Under the pieces are notes generated by a model that was not told where the DNA came from, ran no database searches, and worked only from the letters and a program-made list of their open reading frames with translations. Positions 1 to 11,630 of a stretch of DNA of 64,000 bases are shown here, piece by piece. Numbering within the stretch: the first letter of the stretch is position 1; each line of letters starts with the position of its first letter. The position numbers and the translations under genes are program-made. The DNA is taken from the NCBI GenBank assembly GCA_949361645.1, contig OX442420.1:7465584-7529583 (forward strand), written 5' to 3'. Source of the stretch: Spongilla lacustris. Lineage: Eukaryota; Porifera; Demospongiae; Spongillida; Spongillidae.

Positions 1-570
1 GGCCCTCAGCTTGAGCCTGGCATAAAAAGCCTGAGCATTATCAATGGGTTGTTATTGGACTAGTGCAACTATTTTGTAACAGCTTAGCATGCAGTGTACA
101 AAGTGATAGGTACATGTAGTATTACAACGATGTAGCGCACTAAAGGAGTAAAGACATCATACACAAATGTAAAAAAAAAATTACATATACATATACATGA
201 CCTACAATTCACCATATTTCACTGGAAAGGCATTGATATTAATCAGTGGGATGAAACTAGATAGAAAGCATGTTTTAGCCCAACCCATCACATTATTGAC
301 CTAAATATCACTCGCGATGACTAGGTTGTGTGCTATTTGACTTATTGCATTGGTTCCATTGCCAGCATGATGCGCAGAGAGAAAAAAAAAAGAGTGAAAT
401 TACATTTTTTCGGAAAATGCACATCCATTTCCTCTATCTTATTCCCTGTCCCACCCCTTTGCCGTGGTGTTTTTAATGCTAGCAAGAAGCTGGTGTCCTC
501 TTACCAACCTCCTTCCCCCTCCCCTCCCCCTCCCCCGGATACATCGTATTCAATGAACAATTAATCATAC
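1..570. other. Non-coding flank, probable intron of the hydroxylase gene
   Basis: AT-rich sequence with short A and C runs and no convincing exon. The minus-strand hydroxylase exon ends at 571 with a GTATGA donor, and the expected C-terminal exon (the residues that normally follow the third histidine box) was not found here. This stretch is therefore best read as intron leading off the window. Confidence 0.5.
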
Positions 571-1400
571 TTGTGATGGTCGTCGTGAAACATGCTGTCA
601 GGTTGCCATGGCAACCAGGACGTCATCTTAACCCCCGAGTGGTCAATGAGGCCAAAATATAAGACATACAACTCTATTGTGAGGTAGACGCTGGCATGGA
701 TAGGCACAGTGAAGAGCGGGGCCACGAAGAACACCTGGTAGAACATCATCTCCAGTGGACTCATCGCCACCACGGAGTAAGGCGTGGGGCTGTAGTAGCG
801 ATGGTGGTGCTTGTGTATGGTCCGGTACAACCACGGGGTGTGGAGGAGCCTGTGGGAGTAGTAGGCAGAAGCCTCGAACCACAGGAAGAGCCACGCAAAT
901 GAAAGCAGGTAGTAGGTGTAACCGTAGTCACCTACGACAAAGTAGACCGACGTGTAGTTTCCGTTCAGTATCCAGCACGTCAGGAAACCAGACATGGACC
1001 CTGCCAGAGTCATGTTTGTGGTGCCCACAACGATCTCGTGCCACTCGTTGGATCGCGTGAGGAACCTGTTTGGCTGGCACTTCCAGGCCTCGGGGCGAGC
1101 CCTCTGCAGGGTGTAGTAGTACAACTGTATGGAGCCACATAGGACTTGGTAGATCAGTTGGGAGGAGGCCACGCCCACAGCCCAGTAGAAGAGGAGGTCG
1201 GTGAGGCAGTAGCTGTCGGGCAGCTGGAGGTAGTCAGGGAGGAGGGGCTGGATGGTGCGAGGGAGGGCATGGGAGTGGTGGGGGTTGGAGGAGTGGTTCG
1301 AGGCAAGGTCCCGGTCTGCATGATGAGTGTTTGCCATCAGTACCTTGTACGACAGCGCCCCTACGAGAGCAACATCACCTGTTGTGTGTGTGTGCATTTG

Positions 1401-1432
<32 letters not shown>

Positions 1433-2680
1433 GCATCACGTATGTGTGTGTTTGTGCATATGCATATGTGTGTGTTTGTGTGCGTGTGTCACATAAATGT
1501 CATACCTTACAAGCAATTCAGCTGGGAGCATTCATTCACAACATTATGCTTTTTTGTGGCCATTATGCCCCCCCCCCCCCTCCCCCCCAAAAAAAGGCGC
1601 TCCCAGCTTTACCGTGTATATATGTGTGCCGAATTTTTTAATGCGAAGCACATTAAATACTGAATGTATCAATGCAATACACAAATACTGCTACTAATGG
1701 GTAGATACGTACAACCGTACTAAAAACAAAGTAAGAGTACCTGAACAACAAAACATCAGGGCTGGGATGTGCCAGAAAGGCTCTAGCATTGCAGCAAACT
1801 ATGAAAAGCTCTGCCATTTTAAGGTATGATCTAACTATGGTCTTGCAACCTACCTAGAAGCCCCATATGTGTAGCTTACATGTACTAGCCACAGTTGGTA
1901 GATACTCCCATCCCTAATGACCTTTGTTCTATGGCTTCTAGCCTCAGTGGCTGGTAACGTGCAGCAGTCACAGTTGCTTATAAAATAATCTAAACCGTGT
2001 ATCACAATAATTAATTTGTTTATCAAGAAAATAACCTCCAATCTGTTCTGTAAAGGACAATGTCTACATCTACATGCTCATATTGTCTATGCTGGAGCCC
2101 ATGAGGGTAAATGAATTCAAAATTTGGTCAGGTCGGTTTTTGCTTTGCAGCAAACAGATTTGAATACGTATAATAAATAAATGCAAACATTGTTCCTTCA
2201 TTTACCTGTGTATGCATCATGCATGCGTGCTTGTGTTCAATGTGTATGTCCCCCTCTCTATCAGTTTTAAATATCTGTTTGGAAAGGGGCATAAATGCTA
2301 GTCCATTAGAACTATCAAATTCCTGTGTCACTCCTTCCCCCCCCCCCCCATTTATTTTATTTTGTGTTCTTTTGTGCAGGTGTGCAAGAACAGCAATGTT
2401 TGGGTACTTCGCACGTCCGGCTACTGGGTGCTACCGGTACTGAACTACTGAACGTCAACCGAAGTGTGGTATTGCGTGTTAGCCGTTTGTTGCCGTGCCG
2501 TATAACGCCGCTCCGTGACAGAGAATACATATAATATTGGCCGCCTTAAGCTGTATCAACCCCTCCCTCACCTTTCAACGCGCAGGATAGCAACACGAGT
2601 ACAGCTGTGGACGCCAACATGGCGCAATGCCTGAGGTAGTCCTTGAAGTGTTGCAGTGCTCTGTAGCCTGCAGTCCACAT
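571..2680 (-). CDS. Fatty acid hydroxylase / sterol desaturase superfamily protein, 3' exon missing
   Basis: A di-iron integral-membrane oxygenase of the fatty acid hydroxylase/sterol desaturase superfamily, expected in the ER membrane; the substrate cannot be deduced. Two exons are inferred on the minus strand. Exon 1 is 2680..2572: it starts at an ATG, encodes a hydrophobic N terminus (TAVLVLLSCAL) and ends AAAG|GTGAGG in phase 1. Exon 2 is 1378..571: acceptor ACAACAG, and its phase joins exactly to exon 1. Exon 2 carries all three histidine boxes: HRLLH, HKHHH and FHDDHH. The reading frame hits a stop just after HHKY, but a GTATGA donor lies there and relatives continue for about 40 residues, so a further exon beyond the window start is expected. 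Exon 1 membership rests on phase and hydrophobicity only. An alternative start is the exon 2 ATG at 1337. The intron acceptor is preceded by a CA tract instead of a normal pyrimidine tract. Confidence 0.8.
1383..1497. repeat. TG/CA microsatellite at an intron acceptor
   Basis: Imperfect TG repeat on the plus strand (CA on the coding strand) directly upstream of the inferred exon 2 acceptor of the hydroxylase gene. Open frames read through it are Cys-Val or His-Thr polymers and are not genes. Confidence 0.9.
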
Positions 2681-2977
2681 GGCTATTTCGAGATCCGATC
2701 GAGCTCCTAGAATGTATTACAGAAATGACTTTATTTTCTCCCTTTTTTGGACGTGCATACCGTGTCGATCTCGTGATCGAGTGGTCTATACGATATTAAT
2801 TGGTGTCGCACGCGCGATCACGGATCGGTACGGTGTAACATGTATCAGGTAACAAAAAAATAAAAATAAAAATAAAACTCCTTAAAACAAAGGAATTATT
2901 GTGTCATGTCGATAACGATTTTAATTTAATCAGAGATAATCTATATTATCACTGATTTTAATTAAATCCAGGGGTTT
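2681..2977. promoter_or_regulatory. Possible promoter region of the hydroxylase gene
   Basis: The 300 bases upstream (minus strand) of the inferred first ATG, with 2400..2680, are richer in CpG than the surrounding AT-rich DNA, as at many animal promoters. No TATA box was identified. The assignment rests on position and base composition only. Confidence 0.25.
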
Positions 2978-2980
2978 AAA

Positions 2981-3058
<78 letters not shown>
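2978..3058. repeat. TG microsatellite
   Basis: About 38 nearly perfect TG dinucleotides, adjoining the dispersed repeat at 3105..3170 and the satellite array. Confidence 0.95.
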
Positions 3059-3059
<1 letters not shown>

Positions 3060-3104
3060 GTAGAGACTAGAGAGGAATTTACGTATAACCGTGCATCAAG
3101 GTAC

Positions 3105-3170
3105 GAGACGCCATGCAGGACCGTGTGGAAGTTAGCCCCACATTCCTCAGCCGCACATTTTAAAATGAAT
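3105..3170 (+). repeat. Dispersed repeat, inverted partner at 10663..10725
   Basis: About 60 bases here, including the words CCACATTCCTCAGCCGCACA and GACCGTGTGGAAGTTAG, recur as the reverse complement at 10663..10725 with few differences. The pair brackets the whole 179-bp satellite array. This could be the two ends of one transposable element or two independent copies. Confidence 0.6.
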
Positions 3171-3274
3171 AAGTTTAACATTCCTCATGCGGCGGGCGCA
3201 GAAGCGCGCGCTTAATAGATCGTGAACGTAAACAAACACTAAGCGATGTGTTCTATGGAGTTGCTTCGCCGTGA

Positions 3275-6200
3275 TCGTGAGCTGTGCCATGTAGTCACAG
3301 GGTAGATGTGTACCTGTGCCAACCACGGATTCAACATCACGCGCGGATCCTGAACACTGAACCAGCTTGGAGCGTGACCACAACTAATAAGTACTTACAA
3401 GCTGACCTATGGAGATGGATGTCATTCTTGTGAGTTACAAAACACACTGAGGCAAGCTCTGAGCTGTTTCATATACCCACAGGGAAGCTGTTTCTATGTG
3501 CCAATCAGGGACCCAATGTCACGTGAACACTTGGAGGTGTGACCACAACTAATATGGAGATGTCTTGTGAGTTGCAAAGCACATTGAGCCATGCTCTGAG
3601 CTGTTTCATGTACCCACAGAGTAGGTGTGTCTATGTGCCAACCAGGGACCCAACGTCATGCGCAGATTGATGAACTATAGACCCATGTGACCACAACTAC
3701 TAAATTCTAACCTATGAAGATGGATGTCATTCTTGTGAGTTGCAAGACACATTGAGCCATGCTCTGAGCTGTTTCATGTACCCACAGGGTAGGTGTGTCT
3801 ATGTGCCAACCAGGGACCCAACGTCACGCGCGGAATTTGAACAAGTGGATGAACTATGGACCTATGTGACCACAACTACTAAATTCTGACCTATGAAGAT
3901 GGATGTCATTCTTGTGAGTTGCAATGCGCACTGAGGCAAGCTCTGAGCTGTTTCATGTACCCACAGGGTAGGTGTGTCTATGTGCCAACCAGGGACCCAA
4001 CGTCACGCGCGGATTTTGAACAAGTGGATGAACTATGGTCCCCTGTGACCACAACTAATAAGTACTTGCAAATTAAGATGGATGTCATTCTTGTGAGTTG
4101 CAAAACACATTGAGCCATACTCTGAGCTGTTTCATGTACCCACAGGGTAGATGTGTTTATTTGCCAACCAGGGACCCAACGTCACGCGCCGATTTTGAAC
4201 AAGTGGATGAACTATGGACCCCTGTGACCACATCTAATCAGTATTTGTAAATTAATATGGATGTCATTCTTGTGAGTTACAAAACACATTGAGCCATGCT
4301 CTGAGCTGTTTCATGTACCCACAGGGTAGGTGTGTCTATGTGCCAACCAGGGACCCAACGTCACGCGCGGATTTTGAACAAGTGGATGAACTATGGACCC
4401 CTTTGACCACAACTAATAAGTACTTGCAATTTAAGATGGATGTCATTCTTGTGAGTTACAAAACACATTGAGCCATGCTCTGAGCTGTTTCATGTACCCA
4501 CAGGGTAGATGTGTCTATGTGCCAACCAGGGACCCAACGTCATGTGCGGATTTTGAACAAGTGGATGAACTATGGACCCATGTGACCACAACTGCTAAAT
4601 TCTGACCTATGAAGATGGATGTCATTCTTGTGAGTTGCAAAACACATTGAGCCATGTTCTAAGCTGTTTCATGTACCCACAGGCTAGGTGTGTCTATTTG
4701 CCAACCAGGGACCCAACGTCACGCGCGGATTTTGAACAAGTGGATGAACTATGGACCCATGTGACCACAACTACTAAATTCTGACCTATGAAGATGGATG
4801 TCATTCTTGTGAGTTGCAAAACACATTGAGCCATGCTCTGAGCTGTTTCATGTACCCACAGGGTAGGTGTGTCTATGTGCCAACCAGGGACCCAACGTCA
4901 CGCGCGGATTTTGAACAAGTGGATGAACTATGGACCCATGTGACCACAACTACTAAATTCTGACCTATGAAGATGGATGTCATTCTTGTGAGTTGCAAAA
5001 CACATTGAGCCATGCTCTGAGCTGTTTCATGTACCCACAGGGTAGGTGTGTCTATGTGCCAACCAGGGACCCAACGTCACGCGCGGATTTTGAACAAGTG
5101 GATGAACTATGGACCCCTGTGACCACAACTACTAAATTCTAACCTATGAAGATGGATGTCATTCTTGTGAGTTACAAAACACATTGAGCCATGTTCTAAG
5201 CTGTTTCATGTACCCACAGGCTAGGTGTGTCTATGTGCCAACCAGGGACCCAACGTCATGCGCGGATTTTGAACAAGTGGATGAACTATGGACCCATGTG
5301 ACCACAACTACTAAATTTTAACCTATGAAGATGGATGTCATTCTTGTGAGTTGCAAAACACATTGAGCCATGTTCTAAGCTGTTTCATGTACCCACAGCG
5401 TAGGTGTGTCTATGTGCCAACCAGGGACCCAACGTCACGCGCCGATTTTGAACAAGTGGATGAACTATGGACCCATGTGACCACAACTACTAAATTCAGA
5501 CCTATGAAGATGGATGTCATTCTTGTGAGTTGCAATGCGCACTGAGGCAAGCTCTGAGCTGTTTCATGTACCCACAGGGTAGATGTGTCTATGTGCCAAC
5601 CAGGGACCCAACGTCACGCGCGGATTTTGAACAAGTGGATGAACTATGGACCCCTGTGACCACAACTAATAAGTACTTGCAATTTAATCATTCTTGTGAG
5701 TTACAAAACACATTGAGCCATGATCTGAGCTGTTTCATGTACCCACAGGGTAGGTGTGTCTATGTGCCAACCAGGGACCCAACGTCACGCGCGGATTTTG
5801 AACAAGTGGATGAACTATGGACCCCTGTGACCAACAACTAATAAGTGCTTGCAAATTAAGATGGATGTCATTCTTGTGAGTTTCAAAACACATTGAGCCA
5901 TGCTCTGAGCTGTTTCATGTACCCACAGGGTAGATGTGTTTATGTGCCAACCAGGGATCCAACGTCACTCGCCAATTTTGAACAAGTGGATGAACTATGG
6001 ACCCCTGTGACCACATCTAATAAGTATTTGTAAATAAAGATGGATGTCATTCTTGTGAGTTACAAAACACATTGAGTCAGGCTCTGAGCTGTTTCATGTA
6101 CCCACAGGGTAGGTGTGTCTATGTGCCAACCAGGGACCCAACGTCAAGCGCGGATTTTGAACAAGTAGATGAACTATGGACCCCTGTGACCACAACTAAT

Positions 6201-8795
6201 AAATACTTGCAAATTTAGATGGATGTCATTCTTGTGAGTTGCAAAACACATTGAGCCATGCTCTGAGCTGTTTCATGTACCCACAGGGTAGATGTGTCTA
6301 TGTGCCAACCAGGGACCCAACGTCACGCGCGGATTTTGAACAAGTGGATGAACTATGGAGGACCCCAGTGACCACAACTAATATGTACTTACAAATTCTG
6401 ACCTTTGAAGATGGATGTCTTTCTTGTGAGTTGTAAAGCACATTGAGCCATGCTCTGAGCTGCTTTATGTACCCACAGGGTAGGTGTGTCTATGTGCCAA
6501 CCAGGGACCCAACGTCAAACGCGGATTTTGAACAAGTGGATGAACTATGGACCCCTGTGACCACAACTAATAAGTACTTGCAAATTAAGATGGATGTCAT
6601 TCTTGTGAGTTGCAAAACACATTGAGCCATGCTCTAAGCTGTCTCATGTACCCACGGGGTAGGTGTGTTTATGTGCCAACCAGGGACCCAACGTCACGCG
6701 CCGATTTTGAACAAGTGGTTGAACTATGGACCCCTGTGACCACAACTAATAAGTATTTGCACATTAAGATGGATGTCATTCTTGTGAGTTACAAAACACA
6801 TTGAGCCATGCTCTGAGCTGTTTCATGTACCCACAGTGTAGGTGTGTCTATGTGCCAACCAGGGTCCCAATGTCATGCGCGGATTTTGAACATGTGGATG
6901 AACTATGGACCCATGTGACCACAACTACTAGATTCTAACCTATGTAGATGGATATCATTCTTGTGAGTTGCAATACACATTGAGCCATGCTCTGAGCTGT
7001 TTCATGTACCCACAAGGCAGATGTGTCTATGTGCCAACCAGGGACCCAACATCACGCGCAGATTTTGGAAAAGTGGATGAACTATGGACCCCAGTGACCA
7101 CAACTAATAAGTACTTACAAATTCTGACCTATGAAGATGGATGTCTTTCTTGTGAGTTGCAATGCACATTGAGCCATGCTCTGAGCTGCTTCATGTACCA
7201 ACAGGGTAGATGTGTCCATGTGCCAACCAGGGACCCAACATCATGCGCGGATTTTGAACAAGTGGATGAACTATGGACCCATGTGACCACAATTACAGAT
7301 TCTGACTTCTGAAGATGGATGTCTTTCTTGTGAGTTGTAAAGCACATTGAGCCATGCTCTGAGCTGTTTCATGTACCAACAGGGTAGATGTGTCCATGTG
7401 CCAACCAGGGACCCACCGTCACGCGCGGATTTTGAACAAGTGGATGAACTATGGACCCATGTGACCACAACAACTAAATTCTAACCTATGAAGATGGATG
7501 TCATTCTTGTGAGTTGCAAAACACATTGAGCCATGCTCTGAGCTGTGTCATGTACCCACAGGGTAGGTGTGTCTATGTGCCAACCAGGGACCCAACGTCA
7601 CGCGCCGATTTTGAACAAGTGGATGAAATATGGACCCATGTGACCACAATTTCTAAATTCTAACCTATGAAGATGGATGTCATTCTTGTGAGTTCCAAAA
7701 CACATTGAGCCATGCTCTGAGCTGTTTCATGTACCCACAGGGTAGGTGTGTCTATGTGCCAACCAGGGACCCAACATCACACGCGGATTTTGAACAAGTG
7801 GATGAACTATGGACCCCTGTGACCATAACTAATAAGTACTTACTTATTCTGACCTATGAAGATCGATCTCATTCTTGTGAGTTGAAAAACACATTGAGCC
7901 ATGCTCTTAGCTGTTTCTTGTACCCACATGGTAGGTGTGTCTATATGCCAACCAGGGACCCAACGTCACGCGCGGATTTTGAACAAGGGGGTGAACTATG
8001 GACCCATGCATGTGACCACAAGTAATAAGTACCTGCAAATTAAGATGGATGTCATTCTTGTGAGTTGCAATACACATTGAGCCATGCTCTGAGCTGTTTC
8101 ATGTATCCACAGGGTAGATGTGTCTATGTGCCAACCAGGGACCCAACGTCACGGCCGGATTTTGAACATGTGGATCAACTATGTACCCATGTAAGCACAG
8201 CTATCCTATGAATATGGATGTCATTCTTGTGAGTTGCAAAGTGCATTGAGGCAGGCTCTGAGCTGTTTCATGTACCCACAGGGTAGGTGTGTCTATGTGC
8301 CAACCAAGGAACCAATGTCACGCGCGGAATTTGAACAAGTGGATGAACTATGGACCCATGTGACCACAACTACTAAGTACTTACAAATTCTGACCTATGA
8401 AGATGGATGTCATTCTTGTGAGTTGCAAAGCACAAGGAGGCATGCTCTGAGCGTTTTCATGTACCCACAGGGTAGATGTGTCTGTGTACCAATCATGCAG
8501 GGACCCAACGTCATGCGCAGACGTTGAACACTGTATCAACTGGAGGTGTGACCACAACTTATTAAGTACTTACAAGTTGACCTATAGAGATGGATGTCAT
8601 TCTTGTGATTTGCAAAGCACATTTCATTAGGCTAGATCTGAGCTGTTCTATGTACCCACAGGGTAGGTGTGTCCCTGTGCCAACTATTGATCCAATATCA
8701 TACGCCGATCATCCTGAAAACTAGTCCAGCTGGGGTTTTCACTGCAGCAATGAAGTATGACCTAATGAGCTGGATGCCGTTCTTGTGAGTTGTAA
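3275..8795 (+). repeat. 179-bp tandem satellite, about 31 copies
   Basis: Successive GATGTCATTC anchors lie at 3902, 4081, 4260, 4439, 4618 and 4797, a period of exactly 179 bp. Central copies are nearly identical; the first and last copies (around 3275..3600 and 8560..8795) are clearly more diverged, as expected from homogenisation by unequal exchange. A few units carry short indels. The period is not a multiple of 3 and each unit has a stop in the longest frame, so the recurrent 60-114 residue frames are by-products of the repeat. Every unit contains a donor-like CTT|GTGAGT followed about 50 bases later by an acceptor-like TGTACCCACAG. The unit length is close to a nucleosome repeat. Confidence 0.95.
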
Positions 8796-11630
8796 TATAT
8801 TGGTTTTATATATGTGATTTGATGTGTATTATTATCATCTAGATCCATCAAACAGTTCATCAGGACCTTTGTCATAGAGGATGCAGTTGTACTCTGAACT
8901 TTTTATCTGTTATGTATCTTGTTTACCTACATGTACTGACATAAATTTGTAATGTGAATAATGATTATGATTTCATTGGTTGAAGTTTGTTAATTATGCA
9001 TGTATTTGTGTACTTGTGTTTGTGTGTATTTTATAGCCACCTCTGTAGACGAAAGCACAATTTTGAGCCTAGTGCACTTGCAAAATACATTGCTAACATA
9101 TGCATGCACAGGGGAGACACCTCCAAAAGATGCATCATGTAATGAATGAAGTGGTTACTTGTACCTTGCTGCACAAGCTTTGTTGGGAAAATCAAATCCA
9201 CATGCATCCTTTGACATCTTTATGGCAGCAGTTAATAAAAGTTATATCATTTAGGTATACTGATATAATATTTGTATCCAATAGGCAGCAAGGCTGAATT
9301 CGGAGGATTTTCATACCTCCATACCCATGGCCAGATAGAGGGTTTATAAATTCATTGCTTGGAGTGCAGGCACATTTGCATGACTTGTAATTCAAACTTA
9401 GGACATGATGGAATGCAAATGTTCTATGCATGACTAAATTATCACATGATGATGAGCTATACCCACTACTGCATGATGCACCATAAATTATTCATGCAAA
9501 TTTTGTTAGACAAGCACGAGCATCCTATCATAGATTAAGAATACGTCTGCACAAAGTGTCACTGCAACTTCAAGTGAAGGTCACATTTGCAGCAAAGCGT
9601 CATTCAGTGCATGATAATGGTAATGGTAGCAATGGTGATTGTAGTGGTGATGAAGGATGTGGTGGCACTACTGATGCTGGGGTTATATTGTCAGTGATAA
9701 TACATACATGTATGTACAAGAATAAAAATACCCCAAATGAACCTGGTGATGATAACGATTCTGCTGAGAGTTCTACATGACTACAATGGCAACTTGGAGA
9801 AAGACACAACAATGCTACGTGAACACACCAGACTAGGATGATATATGTGCACCGCTGAAGCGGGGAAGGGAACATTATACCTCAGATACTTTCCATCTAT
9901 GACCCTACAATTAAGGAGTATATACCGTATTATGTAAAGCAATTATATGTTATCCCAGCTGCATTAAAAAGTGAAACCCATGCAGTGCCCCATTTACAAG
10001 AGAAGTAAGAAGCACTGTGAAAGAATTTCAAGTACAACATTCTAGCCAACTACATGTACAGGACTGAAATATACCCTTACACATTATTCTAGCCAACTAC
10101 ATGTACAGTACTGAATATCAGAGATCATTAGTGTAAGATCACATTATACCTGAAGAACACCAAAACTGTGGGAAAAATTCTAGAACCTAATCCGAAGGGG
10201 CCCATTCAACATTGTCAAGGTAAGGTATGTCATGCATGTAATGGTTACTTTAACAGGCATCAGAAATCCAGCTTCAGTCTATCAGTACTGCTTCTATTTA
10301 GTCATACATTATTTGCATGGTCAGAGGTACATACATTTGTAGCAATTTGTGTATTTAGTTTTTTTTTTTTAATATTAATGCCTTTCAGGTTGTGACCAAT
10401 TTTATCGGTTCAGTATTGCGCAATACTCTGACTTATTGATTTATTATTGTTATTGTTGCTGTTGTGTGTGTGTTTATGTATCGGAAAGAGCGTCATAGAG
10501 TGCATACAAGACTGTGCATATGTTAAAAGCGTTTTTACGCTTCTATCCGCGTCGTATGCTGGCACACGGTAGTAGACATTATACTTATTTAGTTTTACGC
10601 GACAATGAATTCATGTTTTGCTTAGCCGTACGGCTAAACGTATTCATCTCAAAGTAATTATTCCGCAGGAATGTGCGGCTGAGGAATGTGGGGCTAACTT
10701 CTACACGGTCCATGCAGGGGTGTGTCCAAGTGCTCTTCACCTCACAATGCTCACGAATATCTCAAGCGATTTACTAAATTTAATATAAGCACAAAACAAA
10801 CAAATATTGGGCAAGGTCAGATAAATACCTACATGTAGACCTATGATGTAAGAGTGAAAAAAAAAAAAAAAAAATGACGAGCCGATTGACAATGGATTGT
10901 CCGTGCCTAAGCATTTAGCATAGCATAGCGCATGCAATCATTAACTTTCCGCTTCCACTGCCTAGCCTTCCTTCATGCAAGTCAAGCGGTAAGTTGTAAA
11001 CTTTCAGGATCGTATACTTGCATGAAAGCAAGGAATTCAGAATTGCATTTCCAGCAGGCACCATTGAAAAATACACCCGAATTGTGCACATTGGTTCTAC
11101 ATGAGGAATGTAATTAAGGTGGAATTACGCCTCTCATTGCATTCATCATGGCCACGCACGCTCTCTTGGAGCAGCAAGTGGTTCATCTGAACAGTAACAT
11201 CTGGCGCAACCACGCTCTAGGTTTGCTAAACCATCGCATGGCAAATTAACGTCTACATACCAGTAACGTACTGGAACACTACCATAGGTACTTTCAAAAC
11301 GGTCCCCCACAGCACCTGCCTCTCCATTGAAGCACGTCACCATGAATGAGGGGGAGTTTTTTTACATTCCTCGCGATTGAACCATTTTTGCGCATCACTC
11401 GTTTTTCAGGCGCAACTTTTAGAATGGCTATGATGATTGAGGTTGTGCCTCTCTGATATTAAGAAGTGTTGCGCCTAACAGTGTCAGCAGGCACACGCAT
11501 TACTGCCATTAGGAAACCGTAGATACCATAAATGATCATGCAGGCGAGATGCAGGTTAGGTTAAAAATTATGACGCATTATTTCATGCTATATTTAATTA
11601 GAATCAAATTAATATCACCGGTTGTGAAAC
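8796..11630. other. Intergenic region, no gene recognised
   Basis: AT-rich DNA with short repeats (for example a duplicated TTCTAGCCAACTACATGTACAG around 10041 and 10087) and A/T runs. Small open frames, such as the one at 9556..9780 with a Gly-Asp-Ser-rich segment, show no family resemblance or splice context. The dispersed repeat at 10663..10725 is the only structured item seen. Confidence 0.5.
10663..10725 (-). repeat. Inverted copy of the 3105..3170 repeat
   Basis: Reverse complement of the 3105..3170 segment with only a few differences, about 7.5 kb away and on the other side of the 179-bp satellite. Confidence 0.6.

Noticed and set aside
3919..8527. Family of 60-114 residue proteins with CFMYPQGRCVYVPTRDPT
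   Set aside because: They arise from the 179-bp satellite. The period is not divisible by 3, stops occur once per unit and no start or splice context defines a gene.
9556..9780. 74-residue Gly/Asp/Ser-rich frame
   Set aside because: No family resemblance, no splice or promoter context, and GAT/GGT-rich composition suggests simple-sequence DNA.
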